IMG/VR virus record: IMGVR_UViG_3300000576_000005
Span: 10-59,280 of that record
From: a virus
Reading direction: 5' to 3' (one strand)
DNA: 59,271 bases
In this document: positions 46,669 to 54,603 of the stretch, in pieces
How the letters are laid out: every line of letters starts with the position of its first letter
Position numbering within the stretch: the first letter of the stretch is position 1
Notes under the pieces: model-generated
The model's input: only the letters and a program-made list of their open reading frames with translations
Told to the model about the DNA's origin: nothing
Database searches by the model: none
Position numbers and translations under genes: made by a program

Positions 46669-47141
46669 GTCTTCTCCTGATAATCACCATCATATAAATG
46701 CACTGCCTCTGCTTCAAAGCATAGATACTGACCCAAACGAGTACTTTTTTCTACGAACATATTTCCAGTAGTGACATGCATACCTGAAACCATCTTACCT
46801 TTATATCCGGAATCATAGAGACCTGTAGTTAGATATACACCATTCCGAACAAGTGTAGAACGAGTGATGACAAAACCGGATTCTCCCTCAGAAACACGGA
46901 TAAGATTTTCATATTCAATATTATAATAACCAGGTTCTAGCATGAACCATCCCTTGGCATTTGGTTTAATCTCTGTTAACTCTCTATGTTCTTTCTTGTC
47001 ATTTGAAATAGAGAAAGCTTCTCTGCCAAGTTTATAGACTTTACCTAGTCGAAGATCCACTGCATTTGGTTGCACATCCATTTCGGGTACAATACCTTCA
47101 AGTTCTGAAGATGCATTTGGACTGTAAATATTAATCATCAT
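46665..47141 (-). CDS. dCTP deaminase / dUTPase-like protein
   Basis: 158 residues. Motifs: Q-P-N-A-V-D-L-R-L-G-K-V-Y (motif I type), G-W-F-M-L-E-P-G-Y-Y, F-V-I-T-R-S-T-L-V-R-N-G-V-Y-L-T-T-G-L-Y-D-S-G-Y-K-G (R-S-x-x-x-R-x-G then D-x-G-Y-x-G) and L-G-Q-Y-L-C-F. This is the trimeric dCTP deaminase/dUTPase superfamily. It keeps dUTP low or shapes the dNTP pool, which matters if the phage uses modified pyrimidines. A second M at the start leaves the exact start open by one codon. Confidence 0.85.
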   Translation of the reverse strand: MMINIYSPNASSELEGIVPEMDVQPNAVDLRLGKVYKLGREAFSISNDKKEHRELTEIKPNAKGWFMLEPGYYNIEYENLIRVSEGESGFVITRSTLVRNGVYLTTGLYDSGYKGKMVSGMHVTTGNMFVEKSTRLGQYLCFEAEAVHLYDGDYQEKT

Positions 47142-48076
47142 TCTTTCACCTCTTGAATTTCTTTAAAATATTTAATAGTTGCATTAAGACCGGAGTCTAG
47201 ATCCCACTTTGGACTAAAACCAAGTTCTTTCATTTTTGTAATATCTGGACAGCGCTGGAGGGGATCATCCTGGGGCAATTCTTTATGAAGTACACCTGAT
47301 TTTGTTTTAGTTTTTCTTACAATCTTTATTTCTAGTTCATTCATAGTAAATTCTTGTGGATTACCGATATTAGTCGGTGTGGTGATATCAGAATTTTTCA
47401 GTATGAAAAAACCATCAATCATATCATCTACATAACAGAATGACCGAGTCTGTGTACCATCACCGTAGATGGTTATATCGTCACCACGAAGGGCTTGATT
47501 GATGAAATTGGACACTACACGACCATCATTAGGATCCATACCAGGACCATAAGTATTGAATATACGGGCAATCCGCACATTCAATCCTTTTTTTTCATAT
47601 TCTGTCAAGATTGTCTCTGCAATCCGTTTACCTTCATCATAGCAAGCTCTGGGTCCAATAGGATTAACTGACCCTTTGTAGCTTTCAGATTGTGGAGACA
47701 CTTCGGGATCACCATAGACTTCTGAAGTTGAAGTATGAAATAACAGTGCATTATTCTTCAGTGCAAAATTGATAACATTGGTGATACCCATAGTGCATGT
47801 AAAAATTGTATGAAGTGGTTCTTTCTGGTATGCTGGCGGTGATGCTGGACAAGCCAGGTTCCAGATTTCATCATATTTGGTATCTGAAATCATATCAAAT
47901 ACCGAAGGATCAATGATATCACCCTGAATGGTGAAAGCATTAGTTCCAAACAAATTATCAACATTACCAGTCATCATATTGTCAATGACTGTAACTGAAT
48001 GTCCTTGACTTTCTAGTCTCCGAACGAGATGTGATCCCAGAAAACCAGCACCACCAGTAACTAATACATTAGACAT
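47138..48076 (-). CDS. UDP-xylose synthase-like NAD-dependent sugar nucleotide decarboxylase
   Basis: 312 residues, extended SDR. NAD site G-G-A-G-F-L-G (8-14); H-T-S-T-S-E-V-Y-G-D-P (T/S and E119) and the catalytic Y146-x-x-x-K150 (A-C-Y-D-E-G-K-R); R-I-F-N-T-Y-G-P-G-M and G-D-G-T-Q-T-R-S-F-C-Y-V-D-D-M. This set is typical of UDP-glucuronate decarboxylases that make UDP-xylose. It overlaps neighbours on both sides, including the gene before the TET-associated-type glycosyltransferase, so it probably makes the donor sugar for it. Confidence 0.85.
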   Translation of the reverse strand: MSNVLVTGGAGFLGSHLVRRLESQGHSVTVIDNMMTGNVDNLFGTNAFTIQGDIIDPSVFDMISDTKYDEIWNLACPASPPAYQKEPLHTIFTCTMGITNVINFALKNNALLFHTSTSEVYGDPEVSPQSESYKGSVNPIGPRACYDEGKRIAETILTEYEKKGLNVRIARIFNTYGPGMDPNDGRVVSNFINQALRGDDITIYGDGTQTRSFCYVDDMIDGFFILKNSDITTPTNIGNPQEFTMNELEIKIVRKTKTKSGVLHKELPQDDPLQRCPDITKMKELGFSPKWDLDSGLNATIKYFKEIQEVKE

Positions 48077-48453
48077 TAAATATTTTCCTCACCTTCTTTG
48101 ATATCTTCTTCACCCTGCTCAATTTCATTTAACTCTTCATCAGAAAGAACAAAATCTTCGGCATGATCAGCATCATCTTCATCGACATAAAATGCCAGAC
48201 CTTTATAACTCTTTTCTAGTGCAGGATACCAGATTGATCGAGTTTTCCTTGTCAGTGATTGATCTACCATTTCGGCGAATTTCATTAGATCTTCTTCATT
48301 CCGAAAATGTACCTTTATTGAAGCAAAAGGCATTTTTTTATAACTATTGAACTCTGGCATGTCATCCCAGTGATATGGCAGAGCTTCCTCTTCCTCACCA
48401 AGAATAGTCATAAGATTTCGTGTTGGTTCCATAGGTTTCTTAAGTGTTGGCAT
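48076..48453 (-). CDS. Conserved partner protein of the glycosyltransferase locus
   Basis: 125 residues. Core: H-W-D-D-M-P-E-F-N-S-Y, P-F-A-S-I-K-V-H-F-R-N-E-E-D-L-M-K-F-A, then T-R-K-T-R-S-I-W-Y-P-A-L-E-K; very acidic C-terminus. I recognise the I-K-V-H-F-R-N-E-E-D ... S-I-W-Y-P core from phage genes beside sugar-transfer or DNA-modification enzymes, but its activity is unknown. It overlaps the glycosyltransferase gene by 14 bases and the sugar nucleotide enzyme by one base, implying a common complex or pathway. Confidence 0.65.
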   Translation of the reverse strand: MPTLKKPMEPTRNLMTILGEEEEALPYHWDDMPEFNSYKKMPFASIKVHFRNEEDLMKFAEMVDQSLTRKTRSIWYPALEKSYKGLAFYVDEDDADHAEDFVLSDEELNEIEQGEEDIKEGEENI

Positions 48454-49297
48454 TTTTCATATCCTTTCGGGGATCTATAAGTACCATCCCGTAGTTATTC
48501 ACACCTCTATTAATTTTCACATCATCTCTCAATTTTAATCCATTTTTCATGAAAGGAGTATAATCTACTTGGTGATGATATCTATCATATTTCCAAGTCA
48601 CTTTCACTACATCTGGATGTTGTTTTCGAAGTGAGTCGGCAAATGTCCAACGACGATCATCATCAGCTTTATAAAGAGATTCAGTATTACCACCTTTCAT
48701 AAGCATTGTCGCGACCTTACCACAGAGAAATGCATTGAAAAGAATTGTGCAATAACCACCCTTGAGAATTTGGAGTGAAAGATCTGTGTCTTCATTATAT
48801 CGTCCTCTCCATCGGTATGGTACTGAATTATCGAGGAGAATACAAGAGTAGATACGAGTATTTAGATTGTATGGTGGACGACCAATATCCTTGGGACAGA
48901 AATATTCATAGTTCATTCCAGACATTCCAACATTTTCAAAGCGGTCAGTGAAATCTTCACAACATCTGAAAATAGTTCCGGAAGTTACACGGAGTTTTTC
49001 ATTATTATTAAAGCGATAGAAATGACGAATATTATCGTCAAGAATCCAATGACGCTTGTGTCCTTCTTGAATTGAATGTTCCCAGATCCAATTTCTGGCA
49101 GGAATAGAGCCTTGACCAAGATTAGAGAATGGTAGAACTAGAATTTTTTCAGGATCAATCACCGAAGCATAGTCATCATATTCTTGTGGTTCAATGACTA
49201 TTCGATATGGAACTTTCATTTTCTCTAGGCTTCGAGAAGTCAATCGAGACTCATGACGACCTTTACTGACGATATACACTGGAAAACGAGGATTCAT
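48440..49297 (-). CDS. TET-associated-type glycosyltransferase (TAGT family)
   Basis: 285 residues. Starts P-V-Y-I-V-S-K-G-R; then V-L-P-F-S-N-L-G-Q-G-S-I-P-A-R-N-W-I-W, H-W-I-L-D-D-N-I, Y-S-C-I-L-L, W-R-G-R-Y-N-E-D-T-D-L-S-L-Q-I-L-K-G-G-Y and M-K-G-G-N-T-E-S-L-Y. I recognise these as the TAGT family of phages, thought to put sugars on hydroxymethylated bases made by TET-like enzymes. D-D-N and E-D-T-D are likely metal and donor sites. No TET or cytosine methyltransferase is seen in this window, so the base modified cannot be named. Confidence 0.8.
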   Translation of the reverse strand: MNPRFPVYIVSKGRHESRLTSRSLEKMKVPYRIVIEPQEYDDYASVIDPEKILVLPFSNLGQGSIPARNWIWEHSIQEGHKRHWILDDNIRHFYRFNNNEKLRVTSGTIFRCCEDFTDRFENVGMSGMNYEYFCPKDIGRPPYNLNTRIYSCILLDNSVPYRWRGRYNEDTDLSLQILKGGYCTILFNAFLCGKVATMLMKGGNTESLYKADDDRRWTFADSLRKQHPDVVKVTWKYDRYHHQVDYTPFMKNGLKLRDDVKINRGVNNYGMVLIDPRKDMKNANT

Positions 49298-49341
49298 TAT
49301 AACTCCTTATAGATAGATTGTAACGAGTGATATTATTTAGA

Positions 49342-49659
49342 TCAATCTTTACGATCGTCCGAGGAGTCATTTTCATCTTCGATATATACAGTCTCATAAT
49401 CAGAGGCTTCATCAATTTCTTCACCAGAAAGAGCATATTCAATTGCAGCATTTAGCATAGTATTTACTGCAGTTTCTACCTTCTCTGAAAGTTCCTGTGA
49501 AAACTTTTCCGGATCAATTCGTTCAAAGTTATTCTCTTTGACTTCATAGACATTGACTTGAATAGTGCAAGATCCGTCTTCATTTTCGATGATGAAATCT
49601 CCTTCTGGAATTTCTACAAAATGTGTTTCATCAATCATGAAACCTGTTAGTTCATTCAT
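49342..49659 (-). CDS. Acidic unknown protein
   Basis: 105 residues from M-N-E-L-T-G-F-M-I-D-E-T-H (AAAGGAAAT before the ATG). Beta-rich first half (G-S-C-T-I-Q-V-N-V-Y-E-V-K) and helical second half (V-N-T-M-L-N-A-A-I-E-Y-A-L-S-G-E), acidic end. No family recognised. It lies between the TAGT gene and two zinc-ribbon-like genes. Confidence 0.55.
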   Translation of the reverse strand: MNELTGFMIDETHFVEIPEGDFIIENEDGSCTIQVNVYEVKENNFERIDPEKFSQELSEKVETAVNTMLNAAIEYALSGEEIDEASDYETVYIEDENDSSDDRKD

Positions 49660-49674
49660 ACTATTTCCTTTCAC

Positions 49675-49944
49675 TTATCCATATATTCTATAAATTGGTT
49701 GAGGACAATTTGATTTACCACAATTACCTACCATACCTGTTTTTCCGCAAACTTCACACTTTACTAAAAGATACCAGTAATCATACGGTTGATAACTCGG
49801 TTTATTGTATGGTGTATTAGGAATAGGCCAACTAGGAACATCATTTGGAGAAACATATGAGCTCTCCTTATTTGCTCTTTCTTGTTCTGATTCTATCCCA
49901 TCCTTAAATCCATCACGGTAGCCTTTTCTATAATCTTCATTCAT
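49675..49944 (-). CDS. Small protein with G-Y-R-D-G repeats and zinc ribbon (paralogue 2)
   Basis: 89 residues from M-N-E-D-Y-R-K-G-Y-R-D-G-F-K-D-G (AGAGGAAAG before the ATG). After a Pro/Tyr-rich linker it ends with C-E-V-C-G-K ... C-G-K-S-N-C-P-Q-P, a probable zinc site (C-x2-C / C-x4-C). It is a paralogue of the gene just upstream. Function unknown. Confidence 0.6.
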   Translation of the reverse strand: MNEDYRKGYRDGFKDGIESEQERANKESSYVSPNDVPSWPIPNTPYNKPSYQPYDYWYLLVKCEVCGKTGMVGNCGKSNCPQPIYRIYG

Positions 49945-49955
49945 ATTCTTTCCTC

Positions 49956-50210
49956 TCACACTAGATAATAAAAAGGGTCTTGTGGACAGTATGATTTACC
50001 GCAATGGATATTTGACATAATAGTTGCTTGACATGCCGAACATCTTCTTATATTTTGTTTTAGCCATTCTTCAGATACTGTTGGTTCGTTAGATATATTA
50101 TCAGTTATATTATCATTGTATGGTATAGAATCTATTTTTAGATCATCTTTACCATCTTGGTAACCGTCACGATAACCTTGTCTGTAACCTTCTTTAAATT
50201 CTTCACTCAT
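49956..50210 (-). CDS. Small protein with G-Y-R-D-G repeats and zinc ribbon (paralogue 1)
   Basis: 84 residues: E-G-Y-R-Q-G-Y-R-D-G-Y-Q-D-G-K-D at the start and C-S-A-C-Q-A-T ... C-G-K-S-Y-C-P-Q-D-P at the end, the same two-part plan as its neighbour. It overlaps the methyltransferase gene by 8 bases. The N-terminal Y-R-x-G-Y-x-D-G repeats are common in phage proteins of unknown function. Confidence 0.6.
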   Translation of the reverse strand: MSEEFKEGYRQGYRDGYQDGKDDLKIDSIPYNDNITDNISNEPTVSEEWLKQNIRRCSACQATIMSNIHCGKSYCPQDPFYYLV

Positions 50211-51003
50211 TAAAAAAATCCGCTATATTTGGTTTAAAATATACTTCTTCTATTCTTTCTTTGGCTATATTGAAATAATCTTTATCCAATTCCATTCCAA
50301 TAAATTTACGTTTGGTATTTGCACAAGCAACTCCAGTTGTACCAGAACCCATAGTATTGTCAAGGACTATTTCGTTTTCGTTGGTGTAAGTCTTGATTAA
50401 ATATTCCATCATGGCAACAGGTTTTTGAGTGGGGTGTAAGCCTCTTTGTCTATTATCACTATTACTTACTTCTATTACACTTGTAGGATAATTTTCAAAT
50501 TCTATTATACGATCTAATTTATGACTATCACGAGATATACCATGTTCAGTGTCATATTTCTTTGGGCGTGACCATTTTTTATCAACTTTAACTAGATTCT
50601 GAGGATTGTACATCATTCTCTTTTCACCTAATTGTGATATATGTCCTATGGGAGCAAGACTGAACACAATGATATTTTCATGAAATTTAATAGGCATATT
50701 TTTTGCGTGAGTAAAATTTGACCCTTTTGATTTTTTCCAAATCCATTCGTATTTAAACTCTTTCATATTACTTGCAATCAGCGCAGTTGTAAATGGTTGA
50801 CTTGCTGTCAACACTATTGCCGCATTACTTTTAATAATTCGTCTATACTCTTTCCATAAAGGTTCAAAAGGTATGATAGTATCCCATTTACATGCAGTAG
50901 TTCCATAAGGCAAATCACATAACACCATATCCACAGAACCATCAGGAATATCTTTCATTAATTCTAAACAATCGCCTTGAAATAATTGAAAGTTTTCTTT
51001 CAT
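50203..51003 (-). CDS. DNA methyltransferase, N6-adenine/N4-cytosine type (beta order)
   Basis: 266 residues. Motif IV D-L-P-Y-G-T-T (30-36) comes first and the S-adenosylmethionine motif I D-N-T-M-G-S-G-T-T-G (215-224) last, the beta class order; H-P-T-Q-K-P-V (190-196) precedes the latter. Middle part E-Y-R-R-I-I-K-S-N-A-A-I-V-L-T-A-S-Q-P-F is typical of phage orphan enzymes. Probably protects phage DNA from host restriction; the target sequence cannot be read from here. No cognate nuclease nearby. Confidence 0.88.
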   Translation of the reverse strand: MKENFQLFQGDCLELMKDIPDGSVDMVLCDLPYGTTACKWDTIIPFEPLWKEYRRIIKSNAAIVLTASQPFTTALIASNMKEFKYEWIWKKSKGSNFTHAKNMPIKFHENIIVFSLAPIGHISQLGEKRMMYNPQNLVKVDKKWSRPKKYDTEHGISRDSHKLDRIIEFENYPTSVIEVSNSDNRQRGLHPTQKPVAMMEYLIKTYTNENEIVLDNTMGSGTTGVACANTKRKFIGMELDKDYFNIAKERIEEVYFKPNIADFFNE

Positions 51004-51494
51004 TATTCTCTACCTATCTTTGCTATGATTTTTTTGGCCTTTTCTCTGTGGTAAAAATTACAATTATCAAAGAATTTTCTACCTTCCAGAAAGTCTATGT
51101 TATGTTGAATGAGTCTTGATGATAGACCATTGAAAGTCTTTGACTCTTTACCGGAAGATGCTGTCTGGTACCGAACACGCACTTCCTCTGGTCGTTTCAC
51201 TTTTACAATTAACTTCGGTATATTATAACAGGTTTCTTCCAAGGAAATCAAATTTTCAGACCCATAGACAATTACTGAATTAAAAAAGACCAGATTTGGA
51301 CTAGATGCCAGACAGAAAATATGATATGGTAGACCAAACTGATTACCATTCACTGAAATCAAATTATCCCGAACCATACACTTTAACATTTCCTTCTGGA
51401 GTTCATATGGATCAACAGGAGGGTTAGTGAAATCAAATTTCTCTGCCTCACTGAAGAGTCTCTTATCATTACCTTTAATATAATCTAAATTCAT
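51003..51494 (-). CDS. Peptide-deformylase-like protein with broken active site
   Basis: 163 residues. The frame D-Y-I-K-G-N-D-K-R-L, N-P-P-V-D-P-Y-E-L, L-I-V-K-V-K-R-P-E-E-V-R-V-R-Y-Q-T and F-N-G-L-S-S-R-L matches the phage peptide deformylases. But the three catalytic motifs are altered: G-I-G-L-A-A-N-Q became L-I-S-V-N-G-N-Q, E-E-G-C-L-S became L-E-E-T-C-Y-N (C89 kept) and H-E-L-D-H became H-N-I-D-F (H131 kept; catalytic Glu and second His lost). It should not deformylate peptides. It may be a scaffold, an inhibitor or a decaying gene; the frame is intact and tightly packed with neighbours. Confidence 0.75.
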   Translation of the reverse strand: MNLDYIKGNDKRLFSEAEKFDFTNPPVDPYELQKEMLKCMVRDNLISVNGNQFGLPYHIFCLASSPNLVFFNSVIVYGSENLISLEETCYNIPKLIVKVKRPEEVRVRYQTASSGKESKTFNGLSSRLIQHNIDFLEGRKFFDNCNFYHREKAKKIIAKIGRE

Positions 51495-51495
51495 A

Positions 51496-51627
51496 TCAAA
51501 ACACCAAACTTATAATACCGATAATAGGAAGAACTACAGACCAAGTGAACAATAGACCCAATACTGCGAAAACAGATAAGAGAAGAATTGCAGAATGAAT
51601 CCATTCTTTGATTTTCTTTTTGTTCAT
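51496..51627 (-). CDS. Small two-span membrane protein
   Basis: 43 residues: basic start M-N-K-K-K-I-K-E-W, then A-I-L-L-L-S-V-F-A-V-L-G-L-L-F and V-V-L-P-I-I-G-I-I-S-L-V-F. GAGG precedes the ATG, which overlaps the stop of gp46 (ATGA). Size and two hydrophobic spans are compatible with a small holin-like or membrane peptide, but nothing else supports that. Confidence 0.55.
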   Translation of the reverse strand: MNKKKIKEWIHSAILLLSVFAVLGLLFTWSVVLPIIGIISLVF

Positions 51628-53336
51628 TTTAACCTCGTGAAGTTACCAACTTTTTCAAATTCAATTATATGATCAAACTTGTCTATGATCATATCATTCT
51701 TATGTGATACCACAAATATATTAGCACTTTCATCTAGATTTGAAATAATTCTCATTAGATGTTCAGTACCTTCAGTGTCAAGACTGGAATCCATAGTTTC
51801 ATCTAGTACTAGAAGATTAGTTGAAGCTGAATTCTTCATTCGTGCAATTGCTCTCCATGCGAATAGTATGGACAAGTCAATACGCTGTTTCTCACCCTCA
51901 GAGAAGTTCATGTAAGTGAAATCTTCACGATTTCGTGATCGAATATTCTCATTGAAGTTCTCATCTAATTCAAAATCCACGTAGAATTCCATAATAGACA
52001 AGTACTTGTTAATGAGTTTATTAATCACTGGAATATACTGTTTAAGTATTCGTGACTTGATACCAGAATCTTTCAGGAGAGTCAATGATATTGTATATAT
52101 CTCCTTAGTTTCTAGCAATTCTTCTAGTTTCTTATTTACAGCATCTTTCTCTTTATTCAAGAGCTTTACAGAGTCAGATGACTTGAATGTCTCCAGTTTA
52201 TTATTTAGACTGTCGATATCATTTCTTAGCTTAGTGATATGCTTATTTAGATTTGAAACTGTAGTCTGCAGTTGATGAATTTCCAGATTTAGATCAGTGA
52301 TTTTTCTGTTGATTACTGTAATTTCATTTTCACGACTTTCAATTTCAGAGAGCTTTTTATTCAGTTCTTCCAGACTAGAAAGTAGTTCGTCTTTTTGTGC
52401 ACTTTGTTGGGTAACCATCGTCTTTTTGAACTCTTCATCAATCTTTTGACGACACGTTGGACAATCATCATGCTTTGTAAAAAAGTTACAGTCTTTTGTT
52501 ATAGATTGAATTTTAGTATTAAATTCTACCTTAAATGTTTCTAGTTGTTTCTTTTTCTTCTCGATCTTACCCTTGTCTGTGATTTTTTCGTTTAGTTCAA
52601 CTACTTCAGTGTTAAGTGCATCAATCTGACTAGTATAAGTTTCTATTGATGATTTGTTACTTTCTATTTCGTTTTCAATATTTGATATTTGTTCAAGTAC
52701 AGCATCCTTCAGTTCAGTACTATGCTGTGTCTGCATCTTGATTTTTTCTTCAACTAATTCTAGTGCATGTTCTGTTTCTGTTATCTCTTTTTTATTTGCT
52801 GATACTTTCTCTTTCAGGAGTGTATTCATCAATGAAAATACTTGCAGATCAAGAAGATCTTCAACAATTTCCCTCCGATGTTGTGCAGTCAATTGCATAA
52901 ATGGGACAGAATTAGACGAACCTTGAATCACAATTTGACAGAAACTTTTATAATTAAGTTTCAGTATTTGTTCTTCCAGATATTCCTGCTGGTCTTTCAT
53001 AGCTGCATTAGACTCAAGCATTTTACCATCTTGATAGATCTCAAACACATTTGGTTTGATACCTCTTCGGACCATATACTTACTAGAACCAACAGAGAAC
53101 TCAATTTCAACTAGTAGATTTTTCTTGTTGATTGAATTCACTAGATTTGGTTTGGTGATTTTCCTATAGGGTTTACCATAGAGTGCAAATACTAGAGCGT
53201 CGAATGCGCTCGACTTACCACTTCCGTTTCGTGCAGTAATCAATGTAGTCGGATGCTTATCTAATTCTAATTCAATGAAAGTATTACCACTAGACAGGAG
53301 ATTTTTATAACGAAGTGTATGAAAGTTCAGGAACAT
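51624..53336 (-). CDS. gp46: Recombination nuclease subunit gp46 (Rad50/SbcC-like)
   Basis: 570 residues (T4: 560). Walker A A-R-N-G-S-G-K-S (35-42); long coiled coil with zinc hook C-P-T-C (292-295); signature Y-M-N-F-S-E-G-E-K-Q-R-I-D-L and Walker B L-L-V-L-D-E-T-M-D at the end. With gp47 it resects DNA ends for the recombination-dependent replication of T4-like phages. Stop/start overlap with gp47 of one base. Confidence 0.95.
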   Translation of the reverse strand: MFLNFHTLRYKNLLSSGNTFIELELDKHPTTLITARNGSGKSSAFDALVFALYGKPYRKITKPNLVNSINKKNLLVEIEFSVGSSKYMVRRGIKPNVFEIYQDGKMLESNAAMKDQQEYLEEQILKLNYKSFCQIVIQGSSNSVPFMQLTAQHRREIVEDLLDLQVFSLMNTLLKEKVSANKKEITETEHALELVEEKIKMQTQHSTELKDAVLEQISNIENEIESNKSSIETYTSQIDALNTEVVELNEKITDKGKIEKKKKQLETFKVEFNTKIQSITKDCNFFTKHDDCPTCRQKIDEEFKKTMVTQQSAQKDELLSSLEELNKKLSEIESRENEITVINRKITDLNLEIHQLQTTVSNLNKHITKLRNDIDSLNNKLETFKSSDSVKLLNKEKDAVNKKLEELLETKEIYTISLTLLKDSGIKSRILKQYIPVINKLINKYLSIMEFYVDFELDENFNENIRSRNREDFTYMNFSEGEKQRIDLSILFAWRAIARMKNSASTNLLVLDETMDSSLDTEGTEHLMRIISNLDESANIFVVSHKNDMIIDKFDHIIEFEKVGNFTRLK

Positions 53337-54415
53337 TAGTAGATTTCACTGTTTAAATTATGGGCTTCACGATAGAGTTCATGGAGGAGTTTATTCACTG
53401 GACCACGATACTTTTCATTCTGAATAGTATCAGTAATTTTCTTTAATGTAGTTGCAGTGTCTTCAGTTAATTCAACTATATCATCTTCCTCGGAAATATC
53501 AAGGTTAAAGTGTGATTCCACTATAGTAACATCTGCTGCATCTGCTTTTTCAATGTTTTTCACTATAGTTTCTAGTAGTGCTGGATTTTCTTTATTGACA
53601 ATAACTACTTTGATATAACAGCCTTTATAGACAGAGAAAGCATCTTCATCTGATAATAGATCAGTGTAGTCATGATTCACGTCATCATATATAACTTTTT
53701 TGAATATAGATCTGTCATTCTGGATAAACTCTAGTTCTTCAGTGGAAGTGTCTAGAATATGAAAACCTCGAGGATCATCATAGTCAGACCAAATATATTC
53801 AGATGGTGCACCAAGATATTCAATATTAGATCCTGTAGACTTGTGGTGAAAGTGTCCAGACATGACTAGATTGAAACGATCAAAAATAGAACGATCGAGT
53901 CCACTTTTGGCGGGAGTCCCTCGGTACATTTCAAATCCCTGAATTTCCAGATGACCACCGATGATATATGCTTTACTCTTTCGGATCATGTCCGAAGATT
54001 GTTCAGCGTTATCTTTAGTGATCCATGGGAGAAGAAGTATTTTTGTTCCATCGAGTGTCAATTCAGTAGGATCAGTGTAGATATGAATATTAGAATAATG
54101 TTTCAGGAGTGACTGTGGTGAATTGATTGAATTTGTAGTTTTGTAATAGACATCATGATTACCCACGATAAGATGCATCTGAATACCACGTTTTTCTAGT
54201 GGTTTCAGAAACATTTCTTCAGTTCGTGCAAGTGTAGTGTAATTGATAAATTTTCTCCGATCAAATAGATCACCTAGATGTAGAACAGTGTCTATTTCAT
54301 ATTCTTTAAGTGTTGGAAAGAATAGTTCTGAATAGAACTTCTCTTGGTTATCTAGAATATGAGAAGAATCATTTCTATTACCGAAATGAGTATCTGTAAT
54401 CACAGCTATTTTCAT
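53336..54415 (-). CDS. gp47: Recombination nuclease subunit gp47 (Mre11/SbcD-like)
   Basis: 359 residues (T4: 339). Metallophosphoesterase motifs in order: D-T-H-F-G, L-H-L-G-D-L-F-D-R-R, V-G-N-H-D-V-Y, G-G-H-L-E and S-G-H-F-H-H-K. C-terminal part is the capping and coiled-coil-binding region. It precedes gp46 as in T4. Confidence 0.95.
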   Translation of the reverse strand: MKIAVITDTHFGNRNDSSHILDNQEKFYSELFFPTLKEYEIDTVLHLGDLFDRRKFINYTTLARTEEMFLKPLEKRGIQMHLIVGNHDVYYKTTNSINSPQSLLKHYSNIHIYTDPTELTLDGTKILLLPWITKDNAEQSSDMIRKSKAYIIGGHLEIQGFEMYRGTPAKSGLDRSIFDRFNLVMSGHFHHKSTGSNIEYLGAPSEYIWSDYDDPRGFHILDTSTEELEFIQNDRSIFKKVIYDDVNHDYTDLLSDEDAFSVYKGCYIKVVIVNKENPALLETIVKNIEKADAADVTIVESHFNLDISEEDDIVELTEDTATTLKKITDTIQNEKYRGPVNKLLHELYREAHNLNSEIY

Positions 54416-54603
54416 TTATCAATGTTCTTTTCTAGCTCTTTATCAACTACATTTATAATTTCTTGGCAATAATCACGGATCACTTCTAGTCTATGACGAT
54501 GCATATCAGCATTTAGACTATTCCGATTCGTGTAGTAATTATTTCCAATATCAATTATCACTTGAGGAACTAGGTGTAGATTGTTCTGCACTTCCTTCTT
54601 CAT
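54412..54603 (-). CDS. Small helical conserved phage protein
   Basis: 63 residues: M-K-K-E-V-Q-N-N-L-H-L-V-P-Q-V-I-I-D-I-G-N-N-Y and H-R-L-E-V-I-R-D-Y-C-Q-E-I-I. It overlaps the end of gp55 by about 50 bases in another frame and gp47 by 4 bases. Proteins of this kind occupy the gp55-gp47 interval in T4-like phages; function unknown. Confidence 0.55.
   Translation of the reverse strand: MKKEVQNNLHLVPQVIIDIGNNYYTNRNSLNADMHRHRLEVIRDYCQEIINVVDKELEKNIDK

Noticed and set aside
49263-49451. Minus-strand ORF of 62 codons between TAGT and the acidic protein
   Set aside because: Overlaps the end of the acidic protein gene in another frame, no ribosome-binding site, random composition.
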